Below are positions 14,394 through 21,614 of a DNA stretch of 47,526 nucleotides, in pieces. The translations under genes were made by a program, and so were the position numbers. The notes under the pieces were generated by a model, which had not been told where the DNA came from, did not search any database, and saw nothing but the letters and a program-made list of their open reading frames with translations. How positions within the stretch are numbered: the first letter of the stretch is position 1; every line of letters starts with the position of its first letter. The DNA comes from Ligaoa zhengdingensis (GTDB lineage: Bacteria > Bacillota > Clostridia > Oscillospirales > Ruminococcaceae): assembly GCF_014384885.1 (NCBI RefSeq), contig NZ_JACRST010000018.1, positions 1-47,526 on the forward strand, in the 5' to 3' direction.

Positions 14394-14696
14394 ATGGGAA
14401 ATATGGATTTTCTTTTTGCAGTGGGATTTTTAGCGCTGGGCGTCGCCTTTAAGCTGGGCTACTGCAAGAATTGGCTGCTGGGCAACGACCCGGAGACCCG
14501 CAAGAAATACAAGGAGAAGGAGACGCTCAACTACTTCTCCCTGCTGATGTTTGTGCTCTCCGCCGTCAACTGGATCTCGGTGGTGGGCGCTGCGATCGAA
14601 CGGCCGGAGCTGATCTATCTCAGTGTGATCCTCAACGCCATTGTGATCGTCATCGGTCTGGGCTACTTCTTAAAGAGCAAGCGCTTCCGCAACTGA
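14394..14696 (+). CDS. Small three-helix membrane protein, unknown function
   Basis: A 100-aa protein with three hydrophobic segments (about residues 5-22, 46-67 and 73-92) and a lysine-rich loop between the first two (NDPETRKKYKEKETLNYF). It resembles small DUF3784-type membrane proteins in topology, but I cannot assign it firmly. The ribosome site AGGGGAA lies 9 bases before the ATG. It has its own promoter and a terminator follows, so it is a single-gene unit between the GNAT gene and the sugar-nucleotide operon. Confidence 0.75.
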   Translation: MGNMDFLFAVGFLALGVAFKLGYCKNWLLGNDPETRKKYKEKETLNYFSLLMFVLSAVNWISVVGAAIERPELIYLSVILNAIVIVIGLGYFLKSKRFRN

Positions 14697-14723
14697 GCGG
14701 CGGCCGCATCAAAAAATAAAAGG

Positions 14724-14762
14724 AATGTCCCTTGCGCATCCGGCGCAGGGGGCATTTTTTTG
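14724..14762 (+). terminator. Terminator before the sugar-nucleotide operon
   Basis: ATGTCCCTTGCGC (14725-14737) pairs with GCGCAGGGGGCAT (14743-14755) using G-T wobbles; seven T follow. Confidence 0.85.
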
Positions 14763-14839
14763 CGCTTTTCGGCAATGATAAGGACAGTTGCCGCGCTGTG
14801 CGATCGGACGCGGAAAATTCAAGCGAAAGGGGCCTTATG

Positions 14840-16018
14840 ATGAAGCTGCCCTTGATCGATCTCGTCCGCCGCCATGCCGCTGACGGGCCGGACGCCGAAC
14901 GCGCCCTGCGCGCTGTGATGGAAAGCGGGCGATACATCCTGGGGGAAAATGTCGCGGCGCTGGAGCGGGAGATGGCGGACTACCTGGGGGTGAGCCACGC
15001 GGTGGCCGTTGCCAACGGCACCGATGCGCTCACCATCGCTCTGCGCGCGCTGGGGATTGGCGGGGGCGACGAGGTGATCACCACCCCATACACCTTCTTT
15101 GCCACCACCGAAGCGATCCTGGCGGTGGGCGCGAAGCCGGTGTTTGTGGACGTGCGGCCGGACACCTACAACCTCGACGAAAACCGCGTGGAGGAGCGCG
15201 TCACCAGCCGCACCCGGGCGATCCTGCCGGTGCACCTATTCGGCCTGCCTGCCGAGATGGATCTGCTGCACCGCGTCGCGGGGCGCTACGGCCTCGCGGT
15301 GGTGGAGGACGCCTGTCAGGCGATCGGCGCGGACTACGAAGGAAACAGGGCGGGCGCGATGGGAGATCTGGGCTGCTTCTCCTTTTTCCCCACCAAGAAC
15401 CTCTCCTGCGCCGGGGACGGCGGCATGATCGTTACAAATTCCGAACGGCTGGCGCGCATCTGCCGGGCGCTCGCCACCCACGGCAGCGGCGAGAACGGCC
15501 GTCTGGCGGCGGCCGGGCTGGGCAGCGCCCCGCCCGATGGAGCTTTGCCCACCGATAAATATCACCATTACCTGGCGGGTTACAACTCCCGGCTGGACGA
15601 GCTGCACGCCGCGCTGCTGCGGGTGCGCCTGCGGCGGCTGGACGCGGACACCGCGCGCCGCCGGGCCATCGCGGCTTACTACACCGAGGCGCTGCGCGGC
15701 ACGCCGCTCGTCTTGCCAGCATCGCCCGCGCATCTGTCGCCCGCCTGGCACCTCTATGTGCTGCAAAGCGGCCGGCGGGAGCGGATATTGGCCCGCCTGA
15801 CGGAGGAGGGGATCGCCACCGGCGTCTACTACCCAGTGCCCGTACCATTGCAGCCCGCCTGCGCCGCGCTGGGTGCAAAGCCGGGGGACTTCCCGGTCGC
15901 GGAGGCTCTGTCGGAGCGGTGCTTTGCCATCCCGCTGTTCCCTGAGCTCACCGACAGCGAGGTGGAATGGGTAGCTGATTGCGTCCGCCGCGCCGCGTTG
16001 GAGGAGGAACCCGGATGA
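14840..16018 (+). CDS. wbpE: DegT/DnrJ/EryC1 aminotransferase, WbpE-like
   Basis: A 392-aa PLP-dependent sugar-nucleotide aminotransferase. Visible are ANGTDALTIAL (residues 59-69, cofactor phosphate), EDACQAIGADY (156-166, the Asp and His/Gln around the pyridine ring) and the Schiff-base lysine Lys186 in FSFFPTKNL. In the WbpA-B-E-D pathway this enzyme transfers an amino group from glutamate to UDP-3-oxo-GlcNAcA, giving UDP-GlcNAc(3NH2)A. Its three neighbours supply the other steps. ATG 14840 is preferred over ATG 14837 by spacing from AAAGGGG. The stop overlaps the next gene by ATGA. Specificity is inferred from the gene set; other DegT enzymes look alike. Confidence 0.85.
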   Translation: MKLPLIDLVRRHAADGPDAERALRAVMESGRYILGENVAALEREMADYLGVSHAVAVANGTDALTIALRALGIGGGDEVITTPYTFFATTEAILAVGAKPVFVDVRPDTYNLDENRVEERVTSRTRAILPVHLFGLPAEMDLLHRVAGRYGLAVVEDACQAIGADYEGNRAGAMGDLGCFSFFPTKNLSCAGDGGMIVTNSERLARICRALATHGSGENGRLAAAGLGSAPPDGALPTDKYHHYLAGYNSRLDELHAALLRVRLRRLDADTARRRAIAAYYTEALRGTPLVLPASPAHLSPAWHLYVLQSGRRERILARLTEEGIATGVYYPVPVPLQPACAALGAKPGDFPVAEALSERCFAIPLFPELTDSEVEWVADCVRRAALEEEPG

Positions 16019-16608
16019 ACCAGACGCAGCCTTATTTTGCGCACGAGTCCGCCTGGATCGACCGGCCCTGCACCATCGGCGCGGGGACGAGGATCTGGCA
16101 CTTCTGCCACGTGATGGCGGGCGCGGTGATCGGGAATGATTGCAGCCTCGGTCAGAACGTGGTGATTGCGGGCGGCGCGCGGCTGGGTGACCGGGTGCGG
16201 GTGCAGAACAACGTGTCGGTGTACGACGGGGTGGTCTGCGAGGACGACGTCTTTCTGGGGCCGTCCTGCGTGTTCACCAACGTGATCAACCCGCGCAGCT
16301 TTGTGCCGCGCAAGCGGGAATACCGAGAGACGCGCCTGATGCGGGGCGCATCGATCGGAGCCAACGCCACGGTGGTGTGCGGCCACACGGTGGGCCGGTA
16401 TGCGCTGGTGGGCGCGGGCGCGGTGGTTACGCGCGATCTGCCCGACTATGCGCTGGCGGTCGGGGTGCCTGCGCGGCTGACCGGGTGGGTCTGCCGCTGC
16501 GGGGAACGGCTCCGATTTGCGGATGGAGAGGCTCAGTGCCCCGTCTGCGCCGCCCGTTACCGCCTGCAAAGCGGCCGGGTGGAAATGCTTCCGGCGAACA
16601 GCCGGTGA
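16015..16608 (+). CDS. wbpD: Left-handed beta-helix N-acetyltransferase, WbpD-like
   Basis: A 197-aa hexapeptide-repeat acyltransferase: repeated I/V-G/A-x-x-x-x units from TIGAGTRIWHFCHVMAGAVIGNDCSLGQNVVIAGGARLG through VVCEDDVFLGPSCVF, with NVINPRSFVPRKREYRETRL and the catalytic-site neighbourhood RGASIGANATVVCGHTVG typical of WbpD/WlbB. The family acetylates the 3-amino group of UDP-GlcNAc(3NH2)A with acetyl-CoA. At the C-terminus CRCG (about 163-166) and CPVC (about 179-182) make a small zinc-ribbon-like knob. It is coupled to the aminotransferase by an ATGA overlap. Confidence 0.88.
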   Translation: MNQTQPYFAHESAWIDRPCTIGAGTRIWHFCHVMAGAVIGNDCSLGQNVVIAGGARLGDRVRVQNNVSVYDGVVCEDDVFLGPSCVFTNVINPRSFVPRKREYRETRLMRGASIGANATVVCGHTVGRYALVGAGAVVTRDLPDYALAVGVPARLTGWVCRCGERLRFADGEAQCPVCAARYRLQSGRVEMLPANSR

Positions 16609-16622
16609 AGGAGGAAAACCGA

Positions 16623-17942
16623 ATGGAACTCAAACAGGAGCTGCTGGGCCGCATCGCCCACCGCCAGATCGTGGTAGGCGTGGTGGGCCTGGGCTATGTG
16701 GGCCTGCCGCTTGCGGTGGAAAAGGCCAAGGCCGGGTTCCGCACCATCGGGTTCGATGTGCAGCGGGACAAGGTGGAGCTGGTGAACCAGGGGGAAAACT
16801 ACATCGGGGACGTGGTGGACAGCGATCTGCGCGAACTGGTGCAGCAGGGGATGCTGCACGCCACCGACGACTTTTCGCAGGTAGCGCAGGCGGATTTCAT
16901 CGCCATCTGTGTGCCCACGCCGCTCGACGATCATCAACAGCCCGACATCAGCTATGTGGAAAACAGCGCGAAGGAGGTCGCGCGGCACCTGCGGCGCGGC
17001 GCGATTGTGGTGTTGGAGTCCACCACCTACCCCGGCACCACCGAGGAGCTGCTGCTGCCCATCCTGGAGGAGGGGTCGGGCCTCACCTGCGGCCGCGACT
17101 TTTATCTCGGATTTTCCCCCGAACGGGTGGACCCGGGTAACCGTCAATACAAGACCAAGAACACCCCCAAGGTGGTGGGCGGCGTGGGCTGGGACGCCAC
17201 AGAAGTGATCGCGGCGATGTACCGCATGGTGCTGGAGGGGGACGTGTTGGAGGTATCCAGCCCGCGCGTGGCCGAGATGGAAAAGATTCTGGAGAATACC
17301 TACCGCAACATCAACATCGGCCTGGCCAATGAGATGGCGGTCATCTGCGATAGGATGAAAATCGACGTGTGGGAGGTGATCGAGGCGGCCTCCACCAAGC
17401 CCTACGGCTTTCAGGCGTTCTACCCCGGGCCCGGGTTGGGCGGGCACTGCATCCCGCTCGACCCGTACTACCTCACCTGGAAGGCGCGGGAGTACGACTA
17501 CCACACCAAGCTCATCGAGACAGCGGGCGAGATCAACCGCGCGATGCCCCAGTATGTGGCCGAGCGTTGCTCCCGCATCCTCAACCGGCGCGGCCAGACG
17601 CTGAGCGGCGCGCGGGTGCTCGTGTTGGGCGTCGCCTACAAGCAGGACATCGGCGACTACCGCGAGAGCCCGGCGATCAAAGTGATCGAACAGCTCAGCG
17701 AGATGCGCGCCCAGGTGGCCTACTACGACCCGCACGTGCCCAAATACACCGCCAAGGGGCAGGTACGCTACGGCCTGGAACGTCTGGACGCCGAAACCCT
17801 GGGGGAATTCGACCTCGTGGTGATCTGCTGCGCCCACAGCGCTGTGGATTACGAGATGGTGGCCGCGAACGCCGCCTTTGTGTTCGACACCCGGAACGCG
17901 GCCGCCAAGGTGGCGGACCGAAGCAACATCGAACGCCTGTGA
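16623..17942 (+). CDS. wbpA: UDP-N-acetylglucosamine 6-dehydrogenase, WbpA-like
   Basis: A 439-aa UDP-glucose/GDP-mannose dehydrogenase family enzyme. The NAD site GLGYVG is at residues 22-27, the central domain begins near FSPERVDPG (164-172), and the catalytic cysteine is Cys276 in PGLGGHCIPLDPYY. The RVDPGN segment and the IP after the Cys place it with UDP-HexNAc dehydrogenases (WbpA/WbpO/TviB) rather than UDP-glucose dehydrogenase. It oxidises UDP-GlcNAc twice to UDP-GlcNAcA, the first step of the pathway encoded here. GAAGGAGG precedes the ATG by 7 bases. It lies 14 bases after wbpD in the same operon. Confidence 0.93.
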   Translation: MELKQELLGRIAHRQIVVGVVGLGYVGLPLAVEKAKAGFRTIGFDVQRDKVELVNQGENYIGDVVDSDLRELVQQGMLHATDDFSQVAQADFIAICVPTPLDDHQQPDISYVENSAKEVARHLRRGAIVVLESTTYPGTTEELLLPILEEGSGLTCGRDFYLGFSPERVDPGNRQYKTKNTPKVVGGVGWDATEVIAAMYRMVLEGDVLEVSSPRVAEMEKILENTYRNINIGLANEMAVICDRMKIDVWEVIEAASTKPYGFQAFYPGPGLGGHCIPLDPYYLTWKAREYDYHTKLIETAGEINRAMPQYVAERCSRILNRRGQTLSGARVLVLGVAYKQDIGDYRESPAIKVIEQLSEMRAQVAYYDPHVPKYTAKGQVRYGLERLDAETLGEFDLVVICCAHSAVDYEMVAANAAFVFDTRNAAAKVADRSNIERL

Positions 17943-17977
17943 ACCCGCCCCAACTTGTAGCAAAGGAGGCCCTGTCC

Positions 17978-19009
17978 ATGAATTATGCCCTGATCGGCTG
18001 CGGGCGCATCTCGCCCAACCACATCGCGGCCGCGCAGAACAACGGCCTGACCATCGTCGCCCTGTGCGACACCGACCCAGCCGCCATGCAAAAGCTGATC
18101 GACCGCTTCGGCCTTGCGGGGGTGCGTTGCTACCGGAGCCACGAGGCGATGCTGCGCGAGTTCACCCCGGAGCTGGCCGCAGTAGCGACCCCGAGCGGGT
18201 CGCACGCCGCCATCGCGCTGGACTGCCTGCGGGCGGGCTGCAACGTCATCATCGAAAAGCCGGTGGCCATGACGTTGGAGGAGGCCGACGAACTGATCGA
18301 GGCTGCGCGCTGCCGCCACCTGGTGGCCTGCGCCTGCCACCAGAACCGGTTCAACAAGTCGATTCAAAAGCTGCGCGGCGCGCTGGAATCCGGCCGCTTC
18401 GGGCGGCTGTATTACGGCGTGGCCACCGTGCGCTGGAACCGCGGACAGGATTACTACCAGCAGGCGCCCTGGCGCGGCACCAAAGCGCAGGACGGCGGCG
18501 CGCTGATGAATCAGTGCATCCACAACATCGACCTGCTGCGCTGGATGATGGGGGACGGGGTGGGTGCGGTCTGCGCTGTGACGGCCAACCTCGCGCACCC
18601 CTACATCGAGATGGAGGACCTGGGGCTGGCGGTGATGCGGTTTAAAAATGGCGGCTACGGGCTCATCGAGGGCACCACCGACGTCTATCCGAAGAATCTG
18701 GAGGAAACGCTCGCCATCTTTGGGGAGCGCGGCACGGTCAAGGCGGGCGGTGGCAGCGTCAACCTGCTGGAGGAGTGGCGGTTCGGCGACGGGCTGGACG
18801 ATGCGGAGGAGGTCAAGTCCCGCTTCTGCGAGGCGCCCAAAGGGGTGTACGGCTTTGGACACACCCCGCTCTACCGCGACGTGATCGACGCCATCAGGCA
18901 GGGGCGCGAGCCTTACATCCCTCTGGAGGCGGGCCGCCGCGCGCTGGAGCTGGTGCTGGCGATCTACCGCGCAGCCGAAACCGGCGGATGGGTGAAGCTG
19001 CCGCTGTAA
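17978..19009 (+). CDS. wbpB: Gfo/Idh/MocA oxidoreductase, WbpB/WlbA-like
   Basis: A 343-aa Gfo/Idh/MocA enzyme. The N-terminal Rossmann domain has IGCGRISPNHI (residues 6-16), the family EKP motif is at 93-95 (IIEKPVAMT), and the C-terminal beta-sheet domain carries the HNIDLLRWM motif with the catalytic His (about 182). In the WbpA-B-E-D pathway this enzyme oxidises C3 of UDP-GlcNAcA. AAAGGAGG lies 8 bases before the ATG. It closes the four-gene operon and ends 13 bases from the stop of the convergent transporter gene. Confidence 0.9.
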   Translation: MNYALIGCGRISPNHIAAAQNNGLTIVALCDTDPAAMQKLIDRFGLAGVRCYRSHEAMLREFTPELAAVATPSGSHAAIALDCLRAGCNVIIEKPVAMTLEEADELIEAARCRHLVACACHQNRFNKSIQKLRGALESGRFGRLYYGVATVRWNRGQDYYQQAPWRGTKAQDGGALMNQCIHNIDLLRWMMGDGVGAVCAVTANLAHPYIEMEDLGLAVMRFKNGGYGLIEGTTDVYPKNLEETLAIFGERGTVKAGGGSVNLLEEWRFGDGLDDAEEVKSRFCEAPKGVYGFGHTPLYRDVIDAIRQGREPYIPLEAGRRALELVLAIYRAAETGGWVKLPL

Positions 19010-19022
19010 AGGGCGCGGGCCT

Positions 19023-20231
19023 TCAGCGTTGCCCGGATGGCGGCAGATCATCTGCGTTTTCCGTTTTCCTGCATTTTTTCAAAAGTTGCGCATAGGCCAG
19101 AACCATGAAAAGAAGCAGCACAAACAGGTAGATGGGCAGCAGGGCGACGCCGAACTGTTCGGCAATGAGCCCAAATAACGGCGGCATGATACAGGTGCCG
19201 GCATAGGCACTCGCCATTTGGATGCCGATGATCGCCTGTGATTTATTTGCGCCGAAATGCTCGGGCGTAGAGTGAATGATACAGGGGTAAATCGGCGCGC
19301 ATCCGAGCCCGATTAACATTAGGCCGGCGAATGAGCTTGCCATACCAAACGGCAATAACAACAGCAGTAAGCCTAAAAATATGATTCCCTGCCCCAGACG
19401 CACCATTTTTTGGTCGTTCAGGGCCATCGTTAAAAATCCGCTGAGCGCCCGCCCGGCTGTGATACCGATAAAAAAGAGGCTGGCAAATCCCGCGGCCGTT
19501 TCAGCCGATAAGCGGCCGTGAAACACAAAATAGCTGCTGGCCCACAACCCGGCTGTTTGTTCGATGGCGCAATAGCAGAAAAAGGCCACCATTACTTCTT
19601 TGACGCCGGGTATTTTGATGATCTGACGCAGAGAAAGAGCTTCACCGCCCGGTGTCTCTGTTTTTTGGCCCAGACTGGCTGCGGCGGTTTTGCTCCACAG
19701 AGGCAAGCTCAATATCAAAATAATGGTCAAAACCACCTGTAAAGAGCCGATATAGCGATAACCCATATTCCAGGTTTGGCCGTTTGTCAGGGCATGGCCC
19801 ATGACATAGGGGCCTAAAGAGGCCCCCACGCCCCACATGCAGTGCAGCCAGCTCATATGGCGGCTTTTGTAGTGCAGGGCTACATAGTTGTTCAGGGAAG
19901 CGTCTACACTGCCCGCCCCGAGCCCATAGGGAATTGCCCATAAACACAACTGCCCAAATGAGCGGCTCACAGAAAACCCAAAAAGCGAAACGGCAGTCAG
20001 CATCACACTAAATGCAGTCACTTTTCCTGTCCCGAATTTTCTTGTGAGCCGGTCGCTTTGCAGGCTGGAGATAATGGTTCCCCCCGCAATAATCATAGAA
20101 ACGATACCGGCAAACGAAACAGGAACGGACATCTCACTGTACATGGCGGGCCATGCGGAACCCAACAGCGAATCCGGCAGACCCAAGCTGACAAACGATA
20201 AATAAATAACCAGTAATAGAAGCTGAAACAT
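19023..20231 (-). CDS. MFS transporter
   Basis: A 402-aa major facilitator with about 12 membrane segments. The cytoplasmic loop after helix 2 (SLQSDRLTRKFGTGKV) is the MFS motif A with R-K, and the second half has a comparable break (SGFLTMALNDQKMVRLG). The central loop is short (GQKTETPGGEALSLRQ). The closest recognisable type is the FucP/YbjJ-like sugar-transporter group, but the substrate is unknown. ATG 20231 is chosen because GGAGGGG lies 6 bases upstream and the sequence before it is not membrane-like. Base use is more AT-rich than in the neighbouring sugar operon. It is divergent from the AraC regulator and shares its promoter region. Confidence 0.88.
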   Translation of the reverse strand: MFQLLLLVIYLSFVSLGLPDSLLGSAWPAMYSEMSVPVSFAGIVSMIIAGGTIISSLQSDRLTRKFGTGKVTAFSVMLTAVSLFGFSVSRSFGQLCLWAIPYGLGAGSVDASLNNYVALHYKSRHMSWLHCMWGVGASLGPYVMGHALTNGQTWNMGYRYIGSLQVVLTIILILSLPLWSKTAAASLGQKTETPGGEALSLRQIIKIPGVKEVMVAFFCYCAIEQTAGLWASSYFVFHGRLSAETAAGFASLFFIGITAGRALSGFLTMALNDQKMVRLGQGIIFLGLLLLLLPFGMASSFAGLMLIGLGCAPIYPCIIHSTPEHFGANKSQAIIGIQMASAYAGTCIMPPLFGLIAEQFGVALLPIYLFVLLLFMVLAYAQLLKKCRKTENADDLPPSGQR

Positions 20232-20260
20232 TTTTACCCCTCCTTGTTTTTGCAAATATA

Positions 20261-20309
20261 AGAATAGCGCCTTTTTTTGCTTGAAACAATGATATTTTGG
20301 ACATATAAT
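20261..20309. promoter_or_regulatory. Divergent MFS/AraC promoters with shared -35 bases
   Basis: Plus strand: TTGAAA (20281-20286), 17 bases, TATAAT (20304-20309) for the AraC gene. Minus strand: TTGTTT (20289-20284), 17 bases, TATTCT (20266-20261) for the transporter. The two -35 boxes overlap by three bases, so RNA polymerase cannot occupy both at once. Confidence 0.75.
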
Positions 20310-20338
20310 GGAAGAAAACCGACTGGAGGAGGACAAAA

Positions 20339-21238
20339 ATGGGTTTGCAAAAGTGCGGGCTTAGCGTAAACAGCGAAGGGCGGGAAATCCAGACGCACGG
20401 GACTTTTGAATTTCCATGCGCCGGATATTCCGCTGTGTATACGAATGCGCCCAAGGATGTGATCCCATGGCACTGGCATGAAGAATTAGAAGTTGCATAT
20501 GTAAAAAGTGGATCAATCCAGGTACAGGTGCCGGGGAAACAATATTTGCTCAATACGGGGGATTGCATTGTCATAAATTCCAATATACCTCATCATGCAG
20601 TCGCAAAGGACCAGTGCGATTTGCGCTCGCTGGTTTTCCACCCCCTGTTGATTACAGGCAACAACATCTCTGTTTTCGCCCAAAAATATATGGCGCCCCT
20701 GGTTTCGTGCAGTTCTCTCGATAGTTTTCAGCCCAAAACCGCTTGCGATCAGGCGATAGCCGAGAACTTCCAGATCGCTTTTGAGGCGCTGGTCCACGAT
20801 GTGCCAGGCCTTGAATTTGTGGTGAGGGAGCATTTATCCCTCATATGCTTTTATTTATGGCAACAAATCCGGCATACTGCCCCAACGGAGGCGCTGGCAG
20901 CGCATCACGATACTATCCGCATTAGAGAAATGCTGGAGTATATCCACGCCAACTATGCGGATGATATCACCCTGGCGGATATAGCCAGGACCGCAAATAT
21001 TGGCGAGCGTGAATGTTTGAGATGTTTTCAAAGGACGATTCAACTTTCTCCCATGCAGTATTTGTTAAAATACAGAGTTATGCAGGGCGCCGTATTGCTT
21101 GAAACCGAGCGGACAAAAACGATATCTGAGATATCAGGTTTATGTGGTTTTGATAGTCCGAGCAACTTTGCAAAAATGTTTAAGCGCTTTTATGGCTGTT
21201 CTCCGCGGGAGTACAGGCGAAAAAATAACGCAATGTAA
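20339..21238 (+). CDS. AraC-family regulator with cupin sensor
   Basis: A 299-aa regulator. An N-terminal cupin (about residues 20-110) shows IPWHWHEELEVAYVKSGS and LNTGDCIVINSNIPHHAV. A linker follows, then a C-terminal AraC DNA-binding domain (about 195-295) with two helix-turn-helix units (ITLADIARTANIGERECLRCFQR and KTISEISGLCGFDSPSNFAKMFKRFYGCSPREYRR). It most likely senses a small carbohydrate-like ligand and controls the divergent MFS gene. GGAGGAGGA is 7 bases before the ATG. Composition is AT-richer than the surroundings, as for the transporter, so the pair may have moved in together. Confidence 0.93.
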   Translation: MGLQKCGLSVNSEGREIQTHGTFEFPCAGYSAVYTNAPKDVIPWHWHEELEVAYVKSGSIQVQVPGKQYLLNTGDCIVINSNIPHHAVAKDQCDLRSLVFHPLLITGNNISVFAQKYMAPLVSCSSLDSFQPKTACDQAIAENFQIAFEALVHDVPGLEFVVREHLSLICFYLWQQIRHTAPTEALAAHHDTIRIREMLEYIHANYADDITLADIARTANIGERECLRCFQRTIQLSPMQYLLKYRVMQGAVLLETERTKTISEISGLCGFDSPSNFAKMFKRFYGCSPREYRRKNNAM

Positions 21239-21255
21239 CAGCTCAAATAGGTGAA

Positions 21256-21291
21256 GGGGCGCAGCCGAATTTGGCCGCGCCCCAATTTTTT
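21256..21291 (+). terminator. Terminator of the AraC gene
   Basis: GGGGCGCAGCC (21256-21266) pairs with GGCCGCGCCCC (21273-21283) with one mismatch, followed by AATTTTTT. Confidence 0.85.
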
Positions 21292-21614
21292 CCCTGAGCA
21301 AACTGTACCAGAATTTTAGCTGGAAATGCGATTATTTGGCGAGTGTACGAATGGAGGCGCGCGGCGCGAAATGCTATAATATCCTAGTAATGAGATGGTT
21401 TTTGTCTGCTTTTGCATTTGCAACAGACACACTGGGGCGGATTGTGTCTTTGGTGTAAAGATTATATAAAGAAAACGCTATTTTTCTTGCCCTTTGCGCG
21501 AAAAAAGCGGTAAAATAAACTATTCTGGGGTGTTTTGCACCATTGTGGGGAATACCCCGGCGGCACATAAAATATCGGTGCCTGCCATAAGGATAACAAA
21601 GAAGGTGTACATAT
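21292..21614. promoter_or_regulatory. Intergenic region with promoter for the activase operon
   Basis: No gene is supported here. The best promoter is TTGCCC (21487-21492), 18 bases, TAAAAT (21511-21516), about 100 bases before the activase ATG. A second TATAAT at 21375-21380 lacks a good -35 box. The region is AT-rich compared with the genes around it. Confidence 0.5.
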
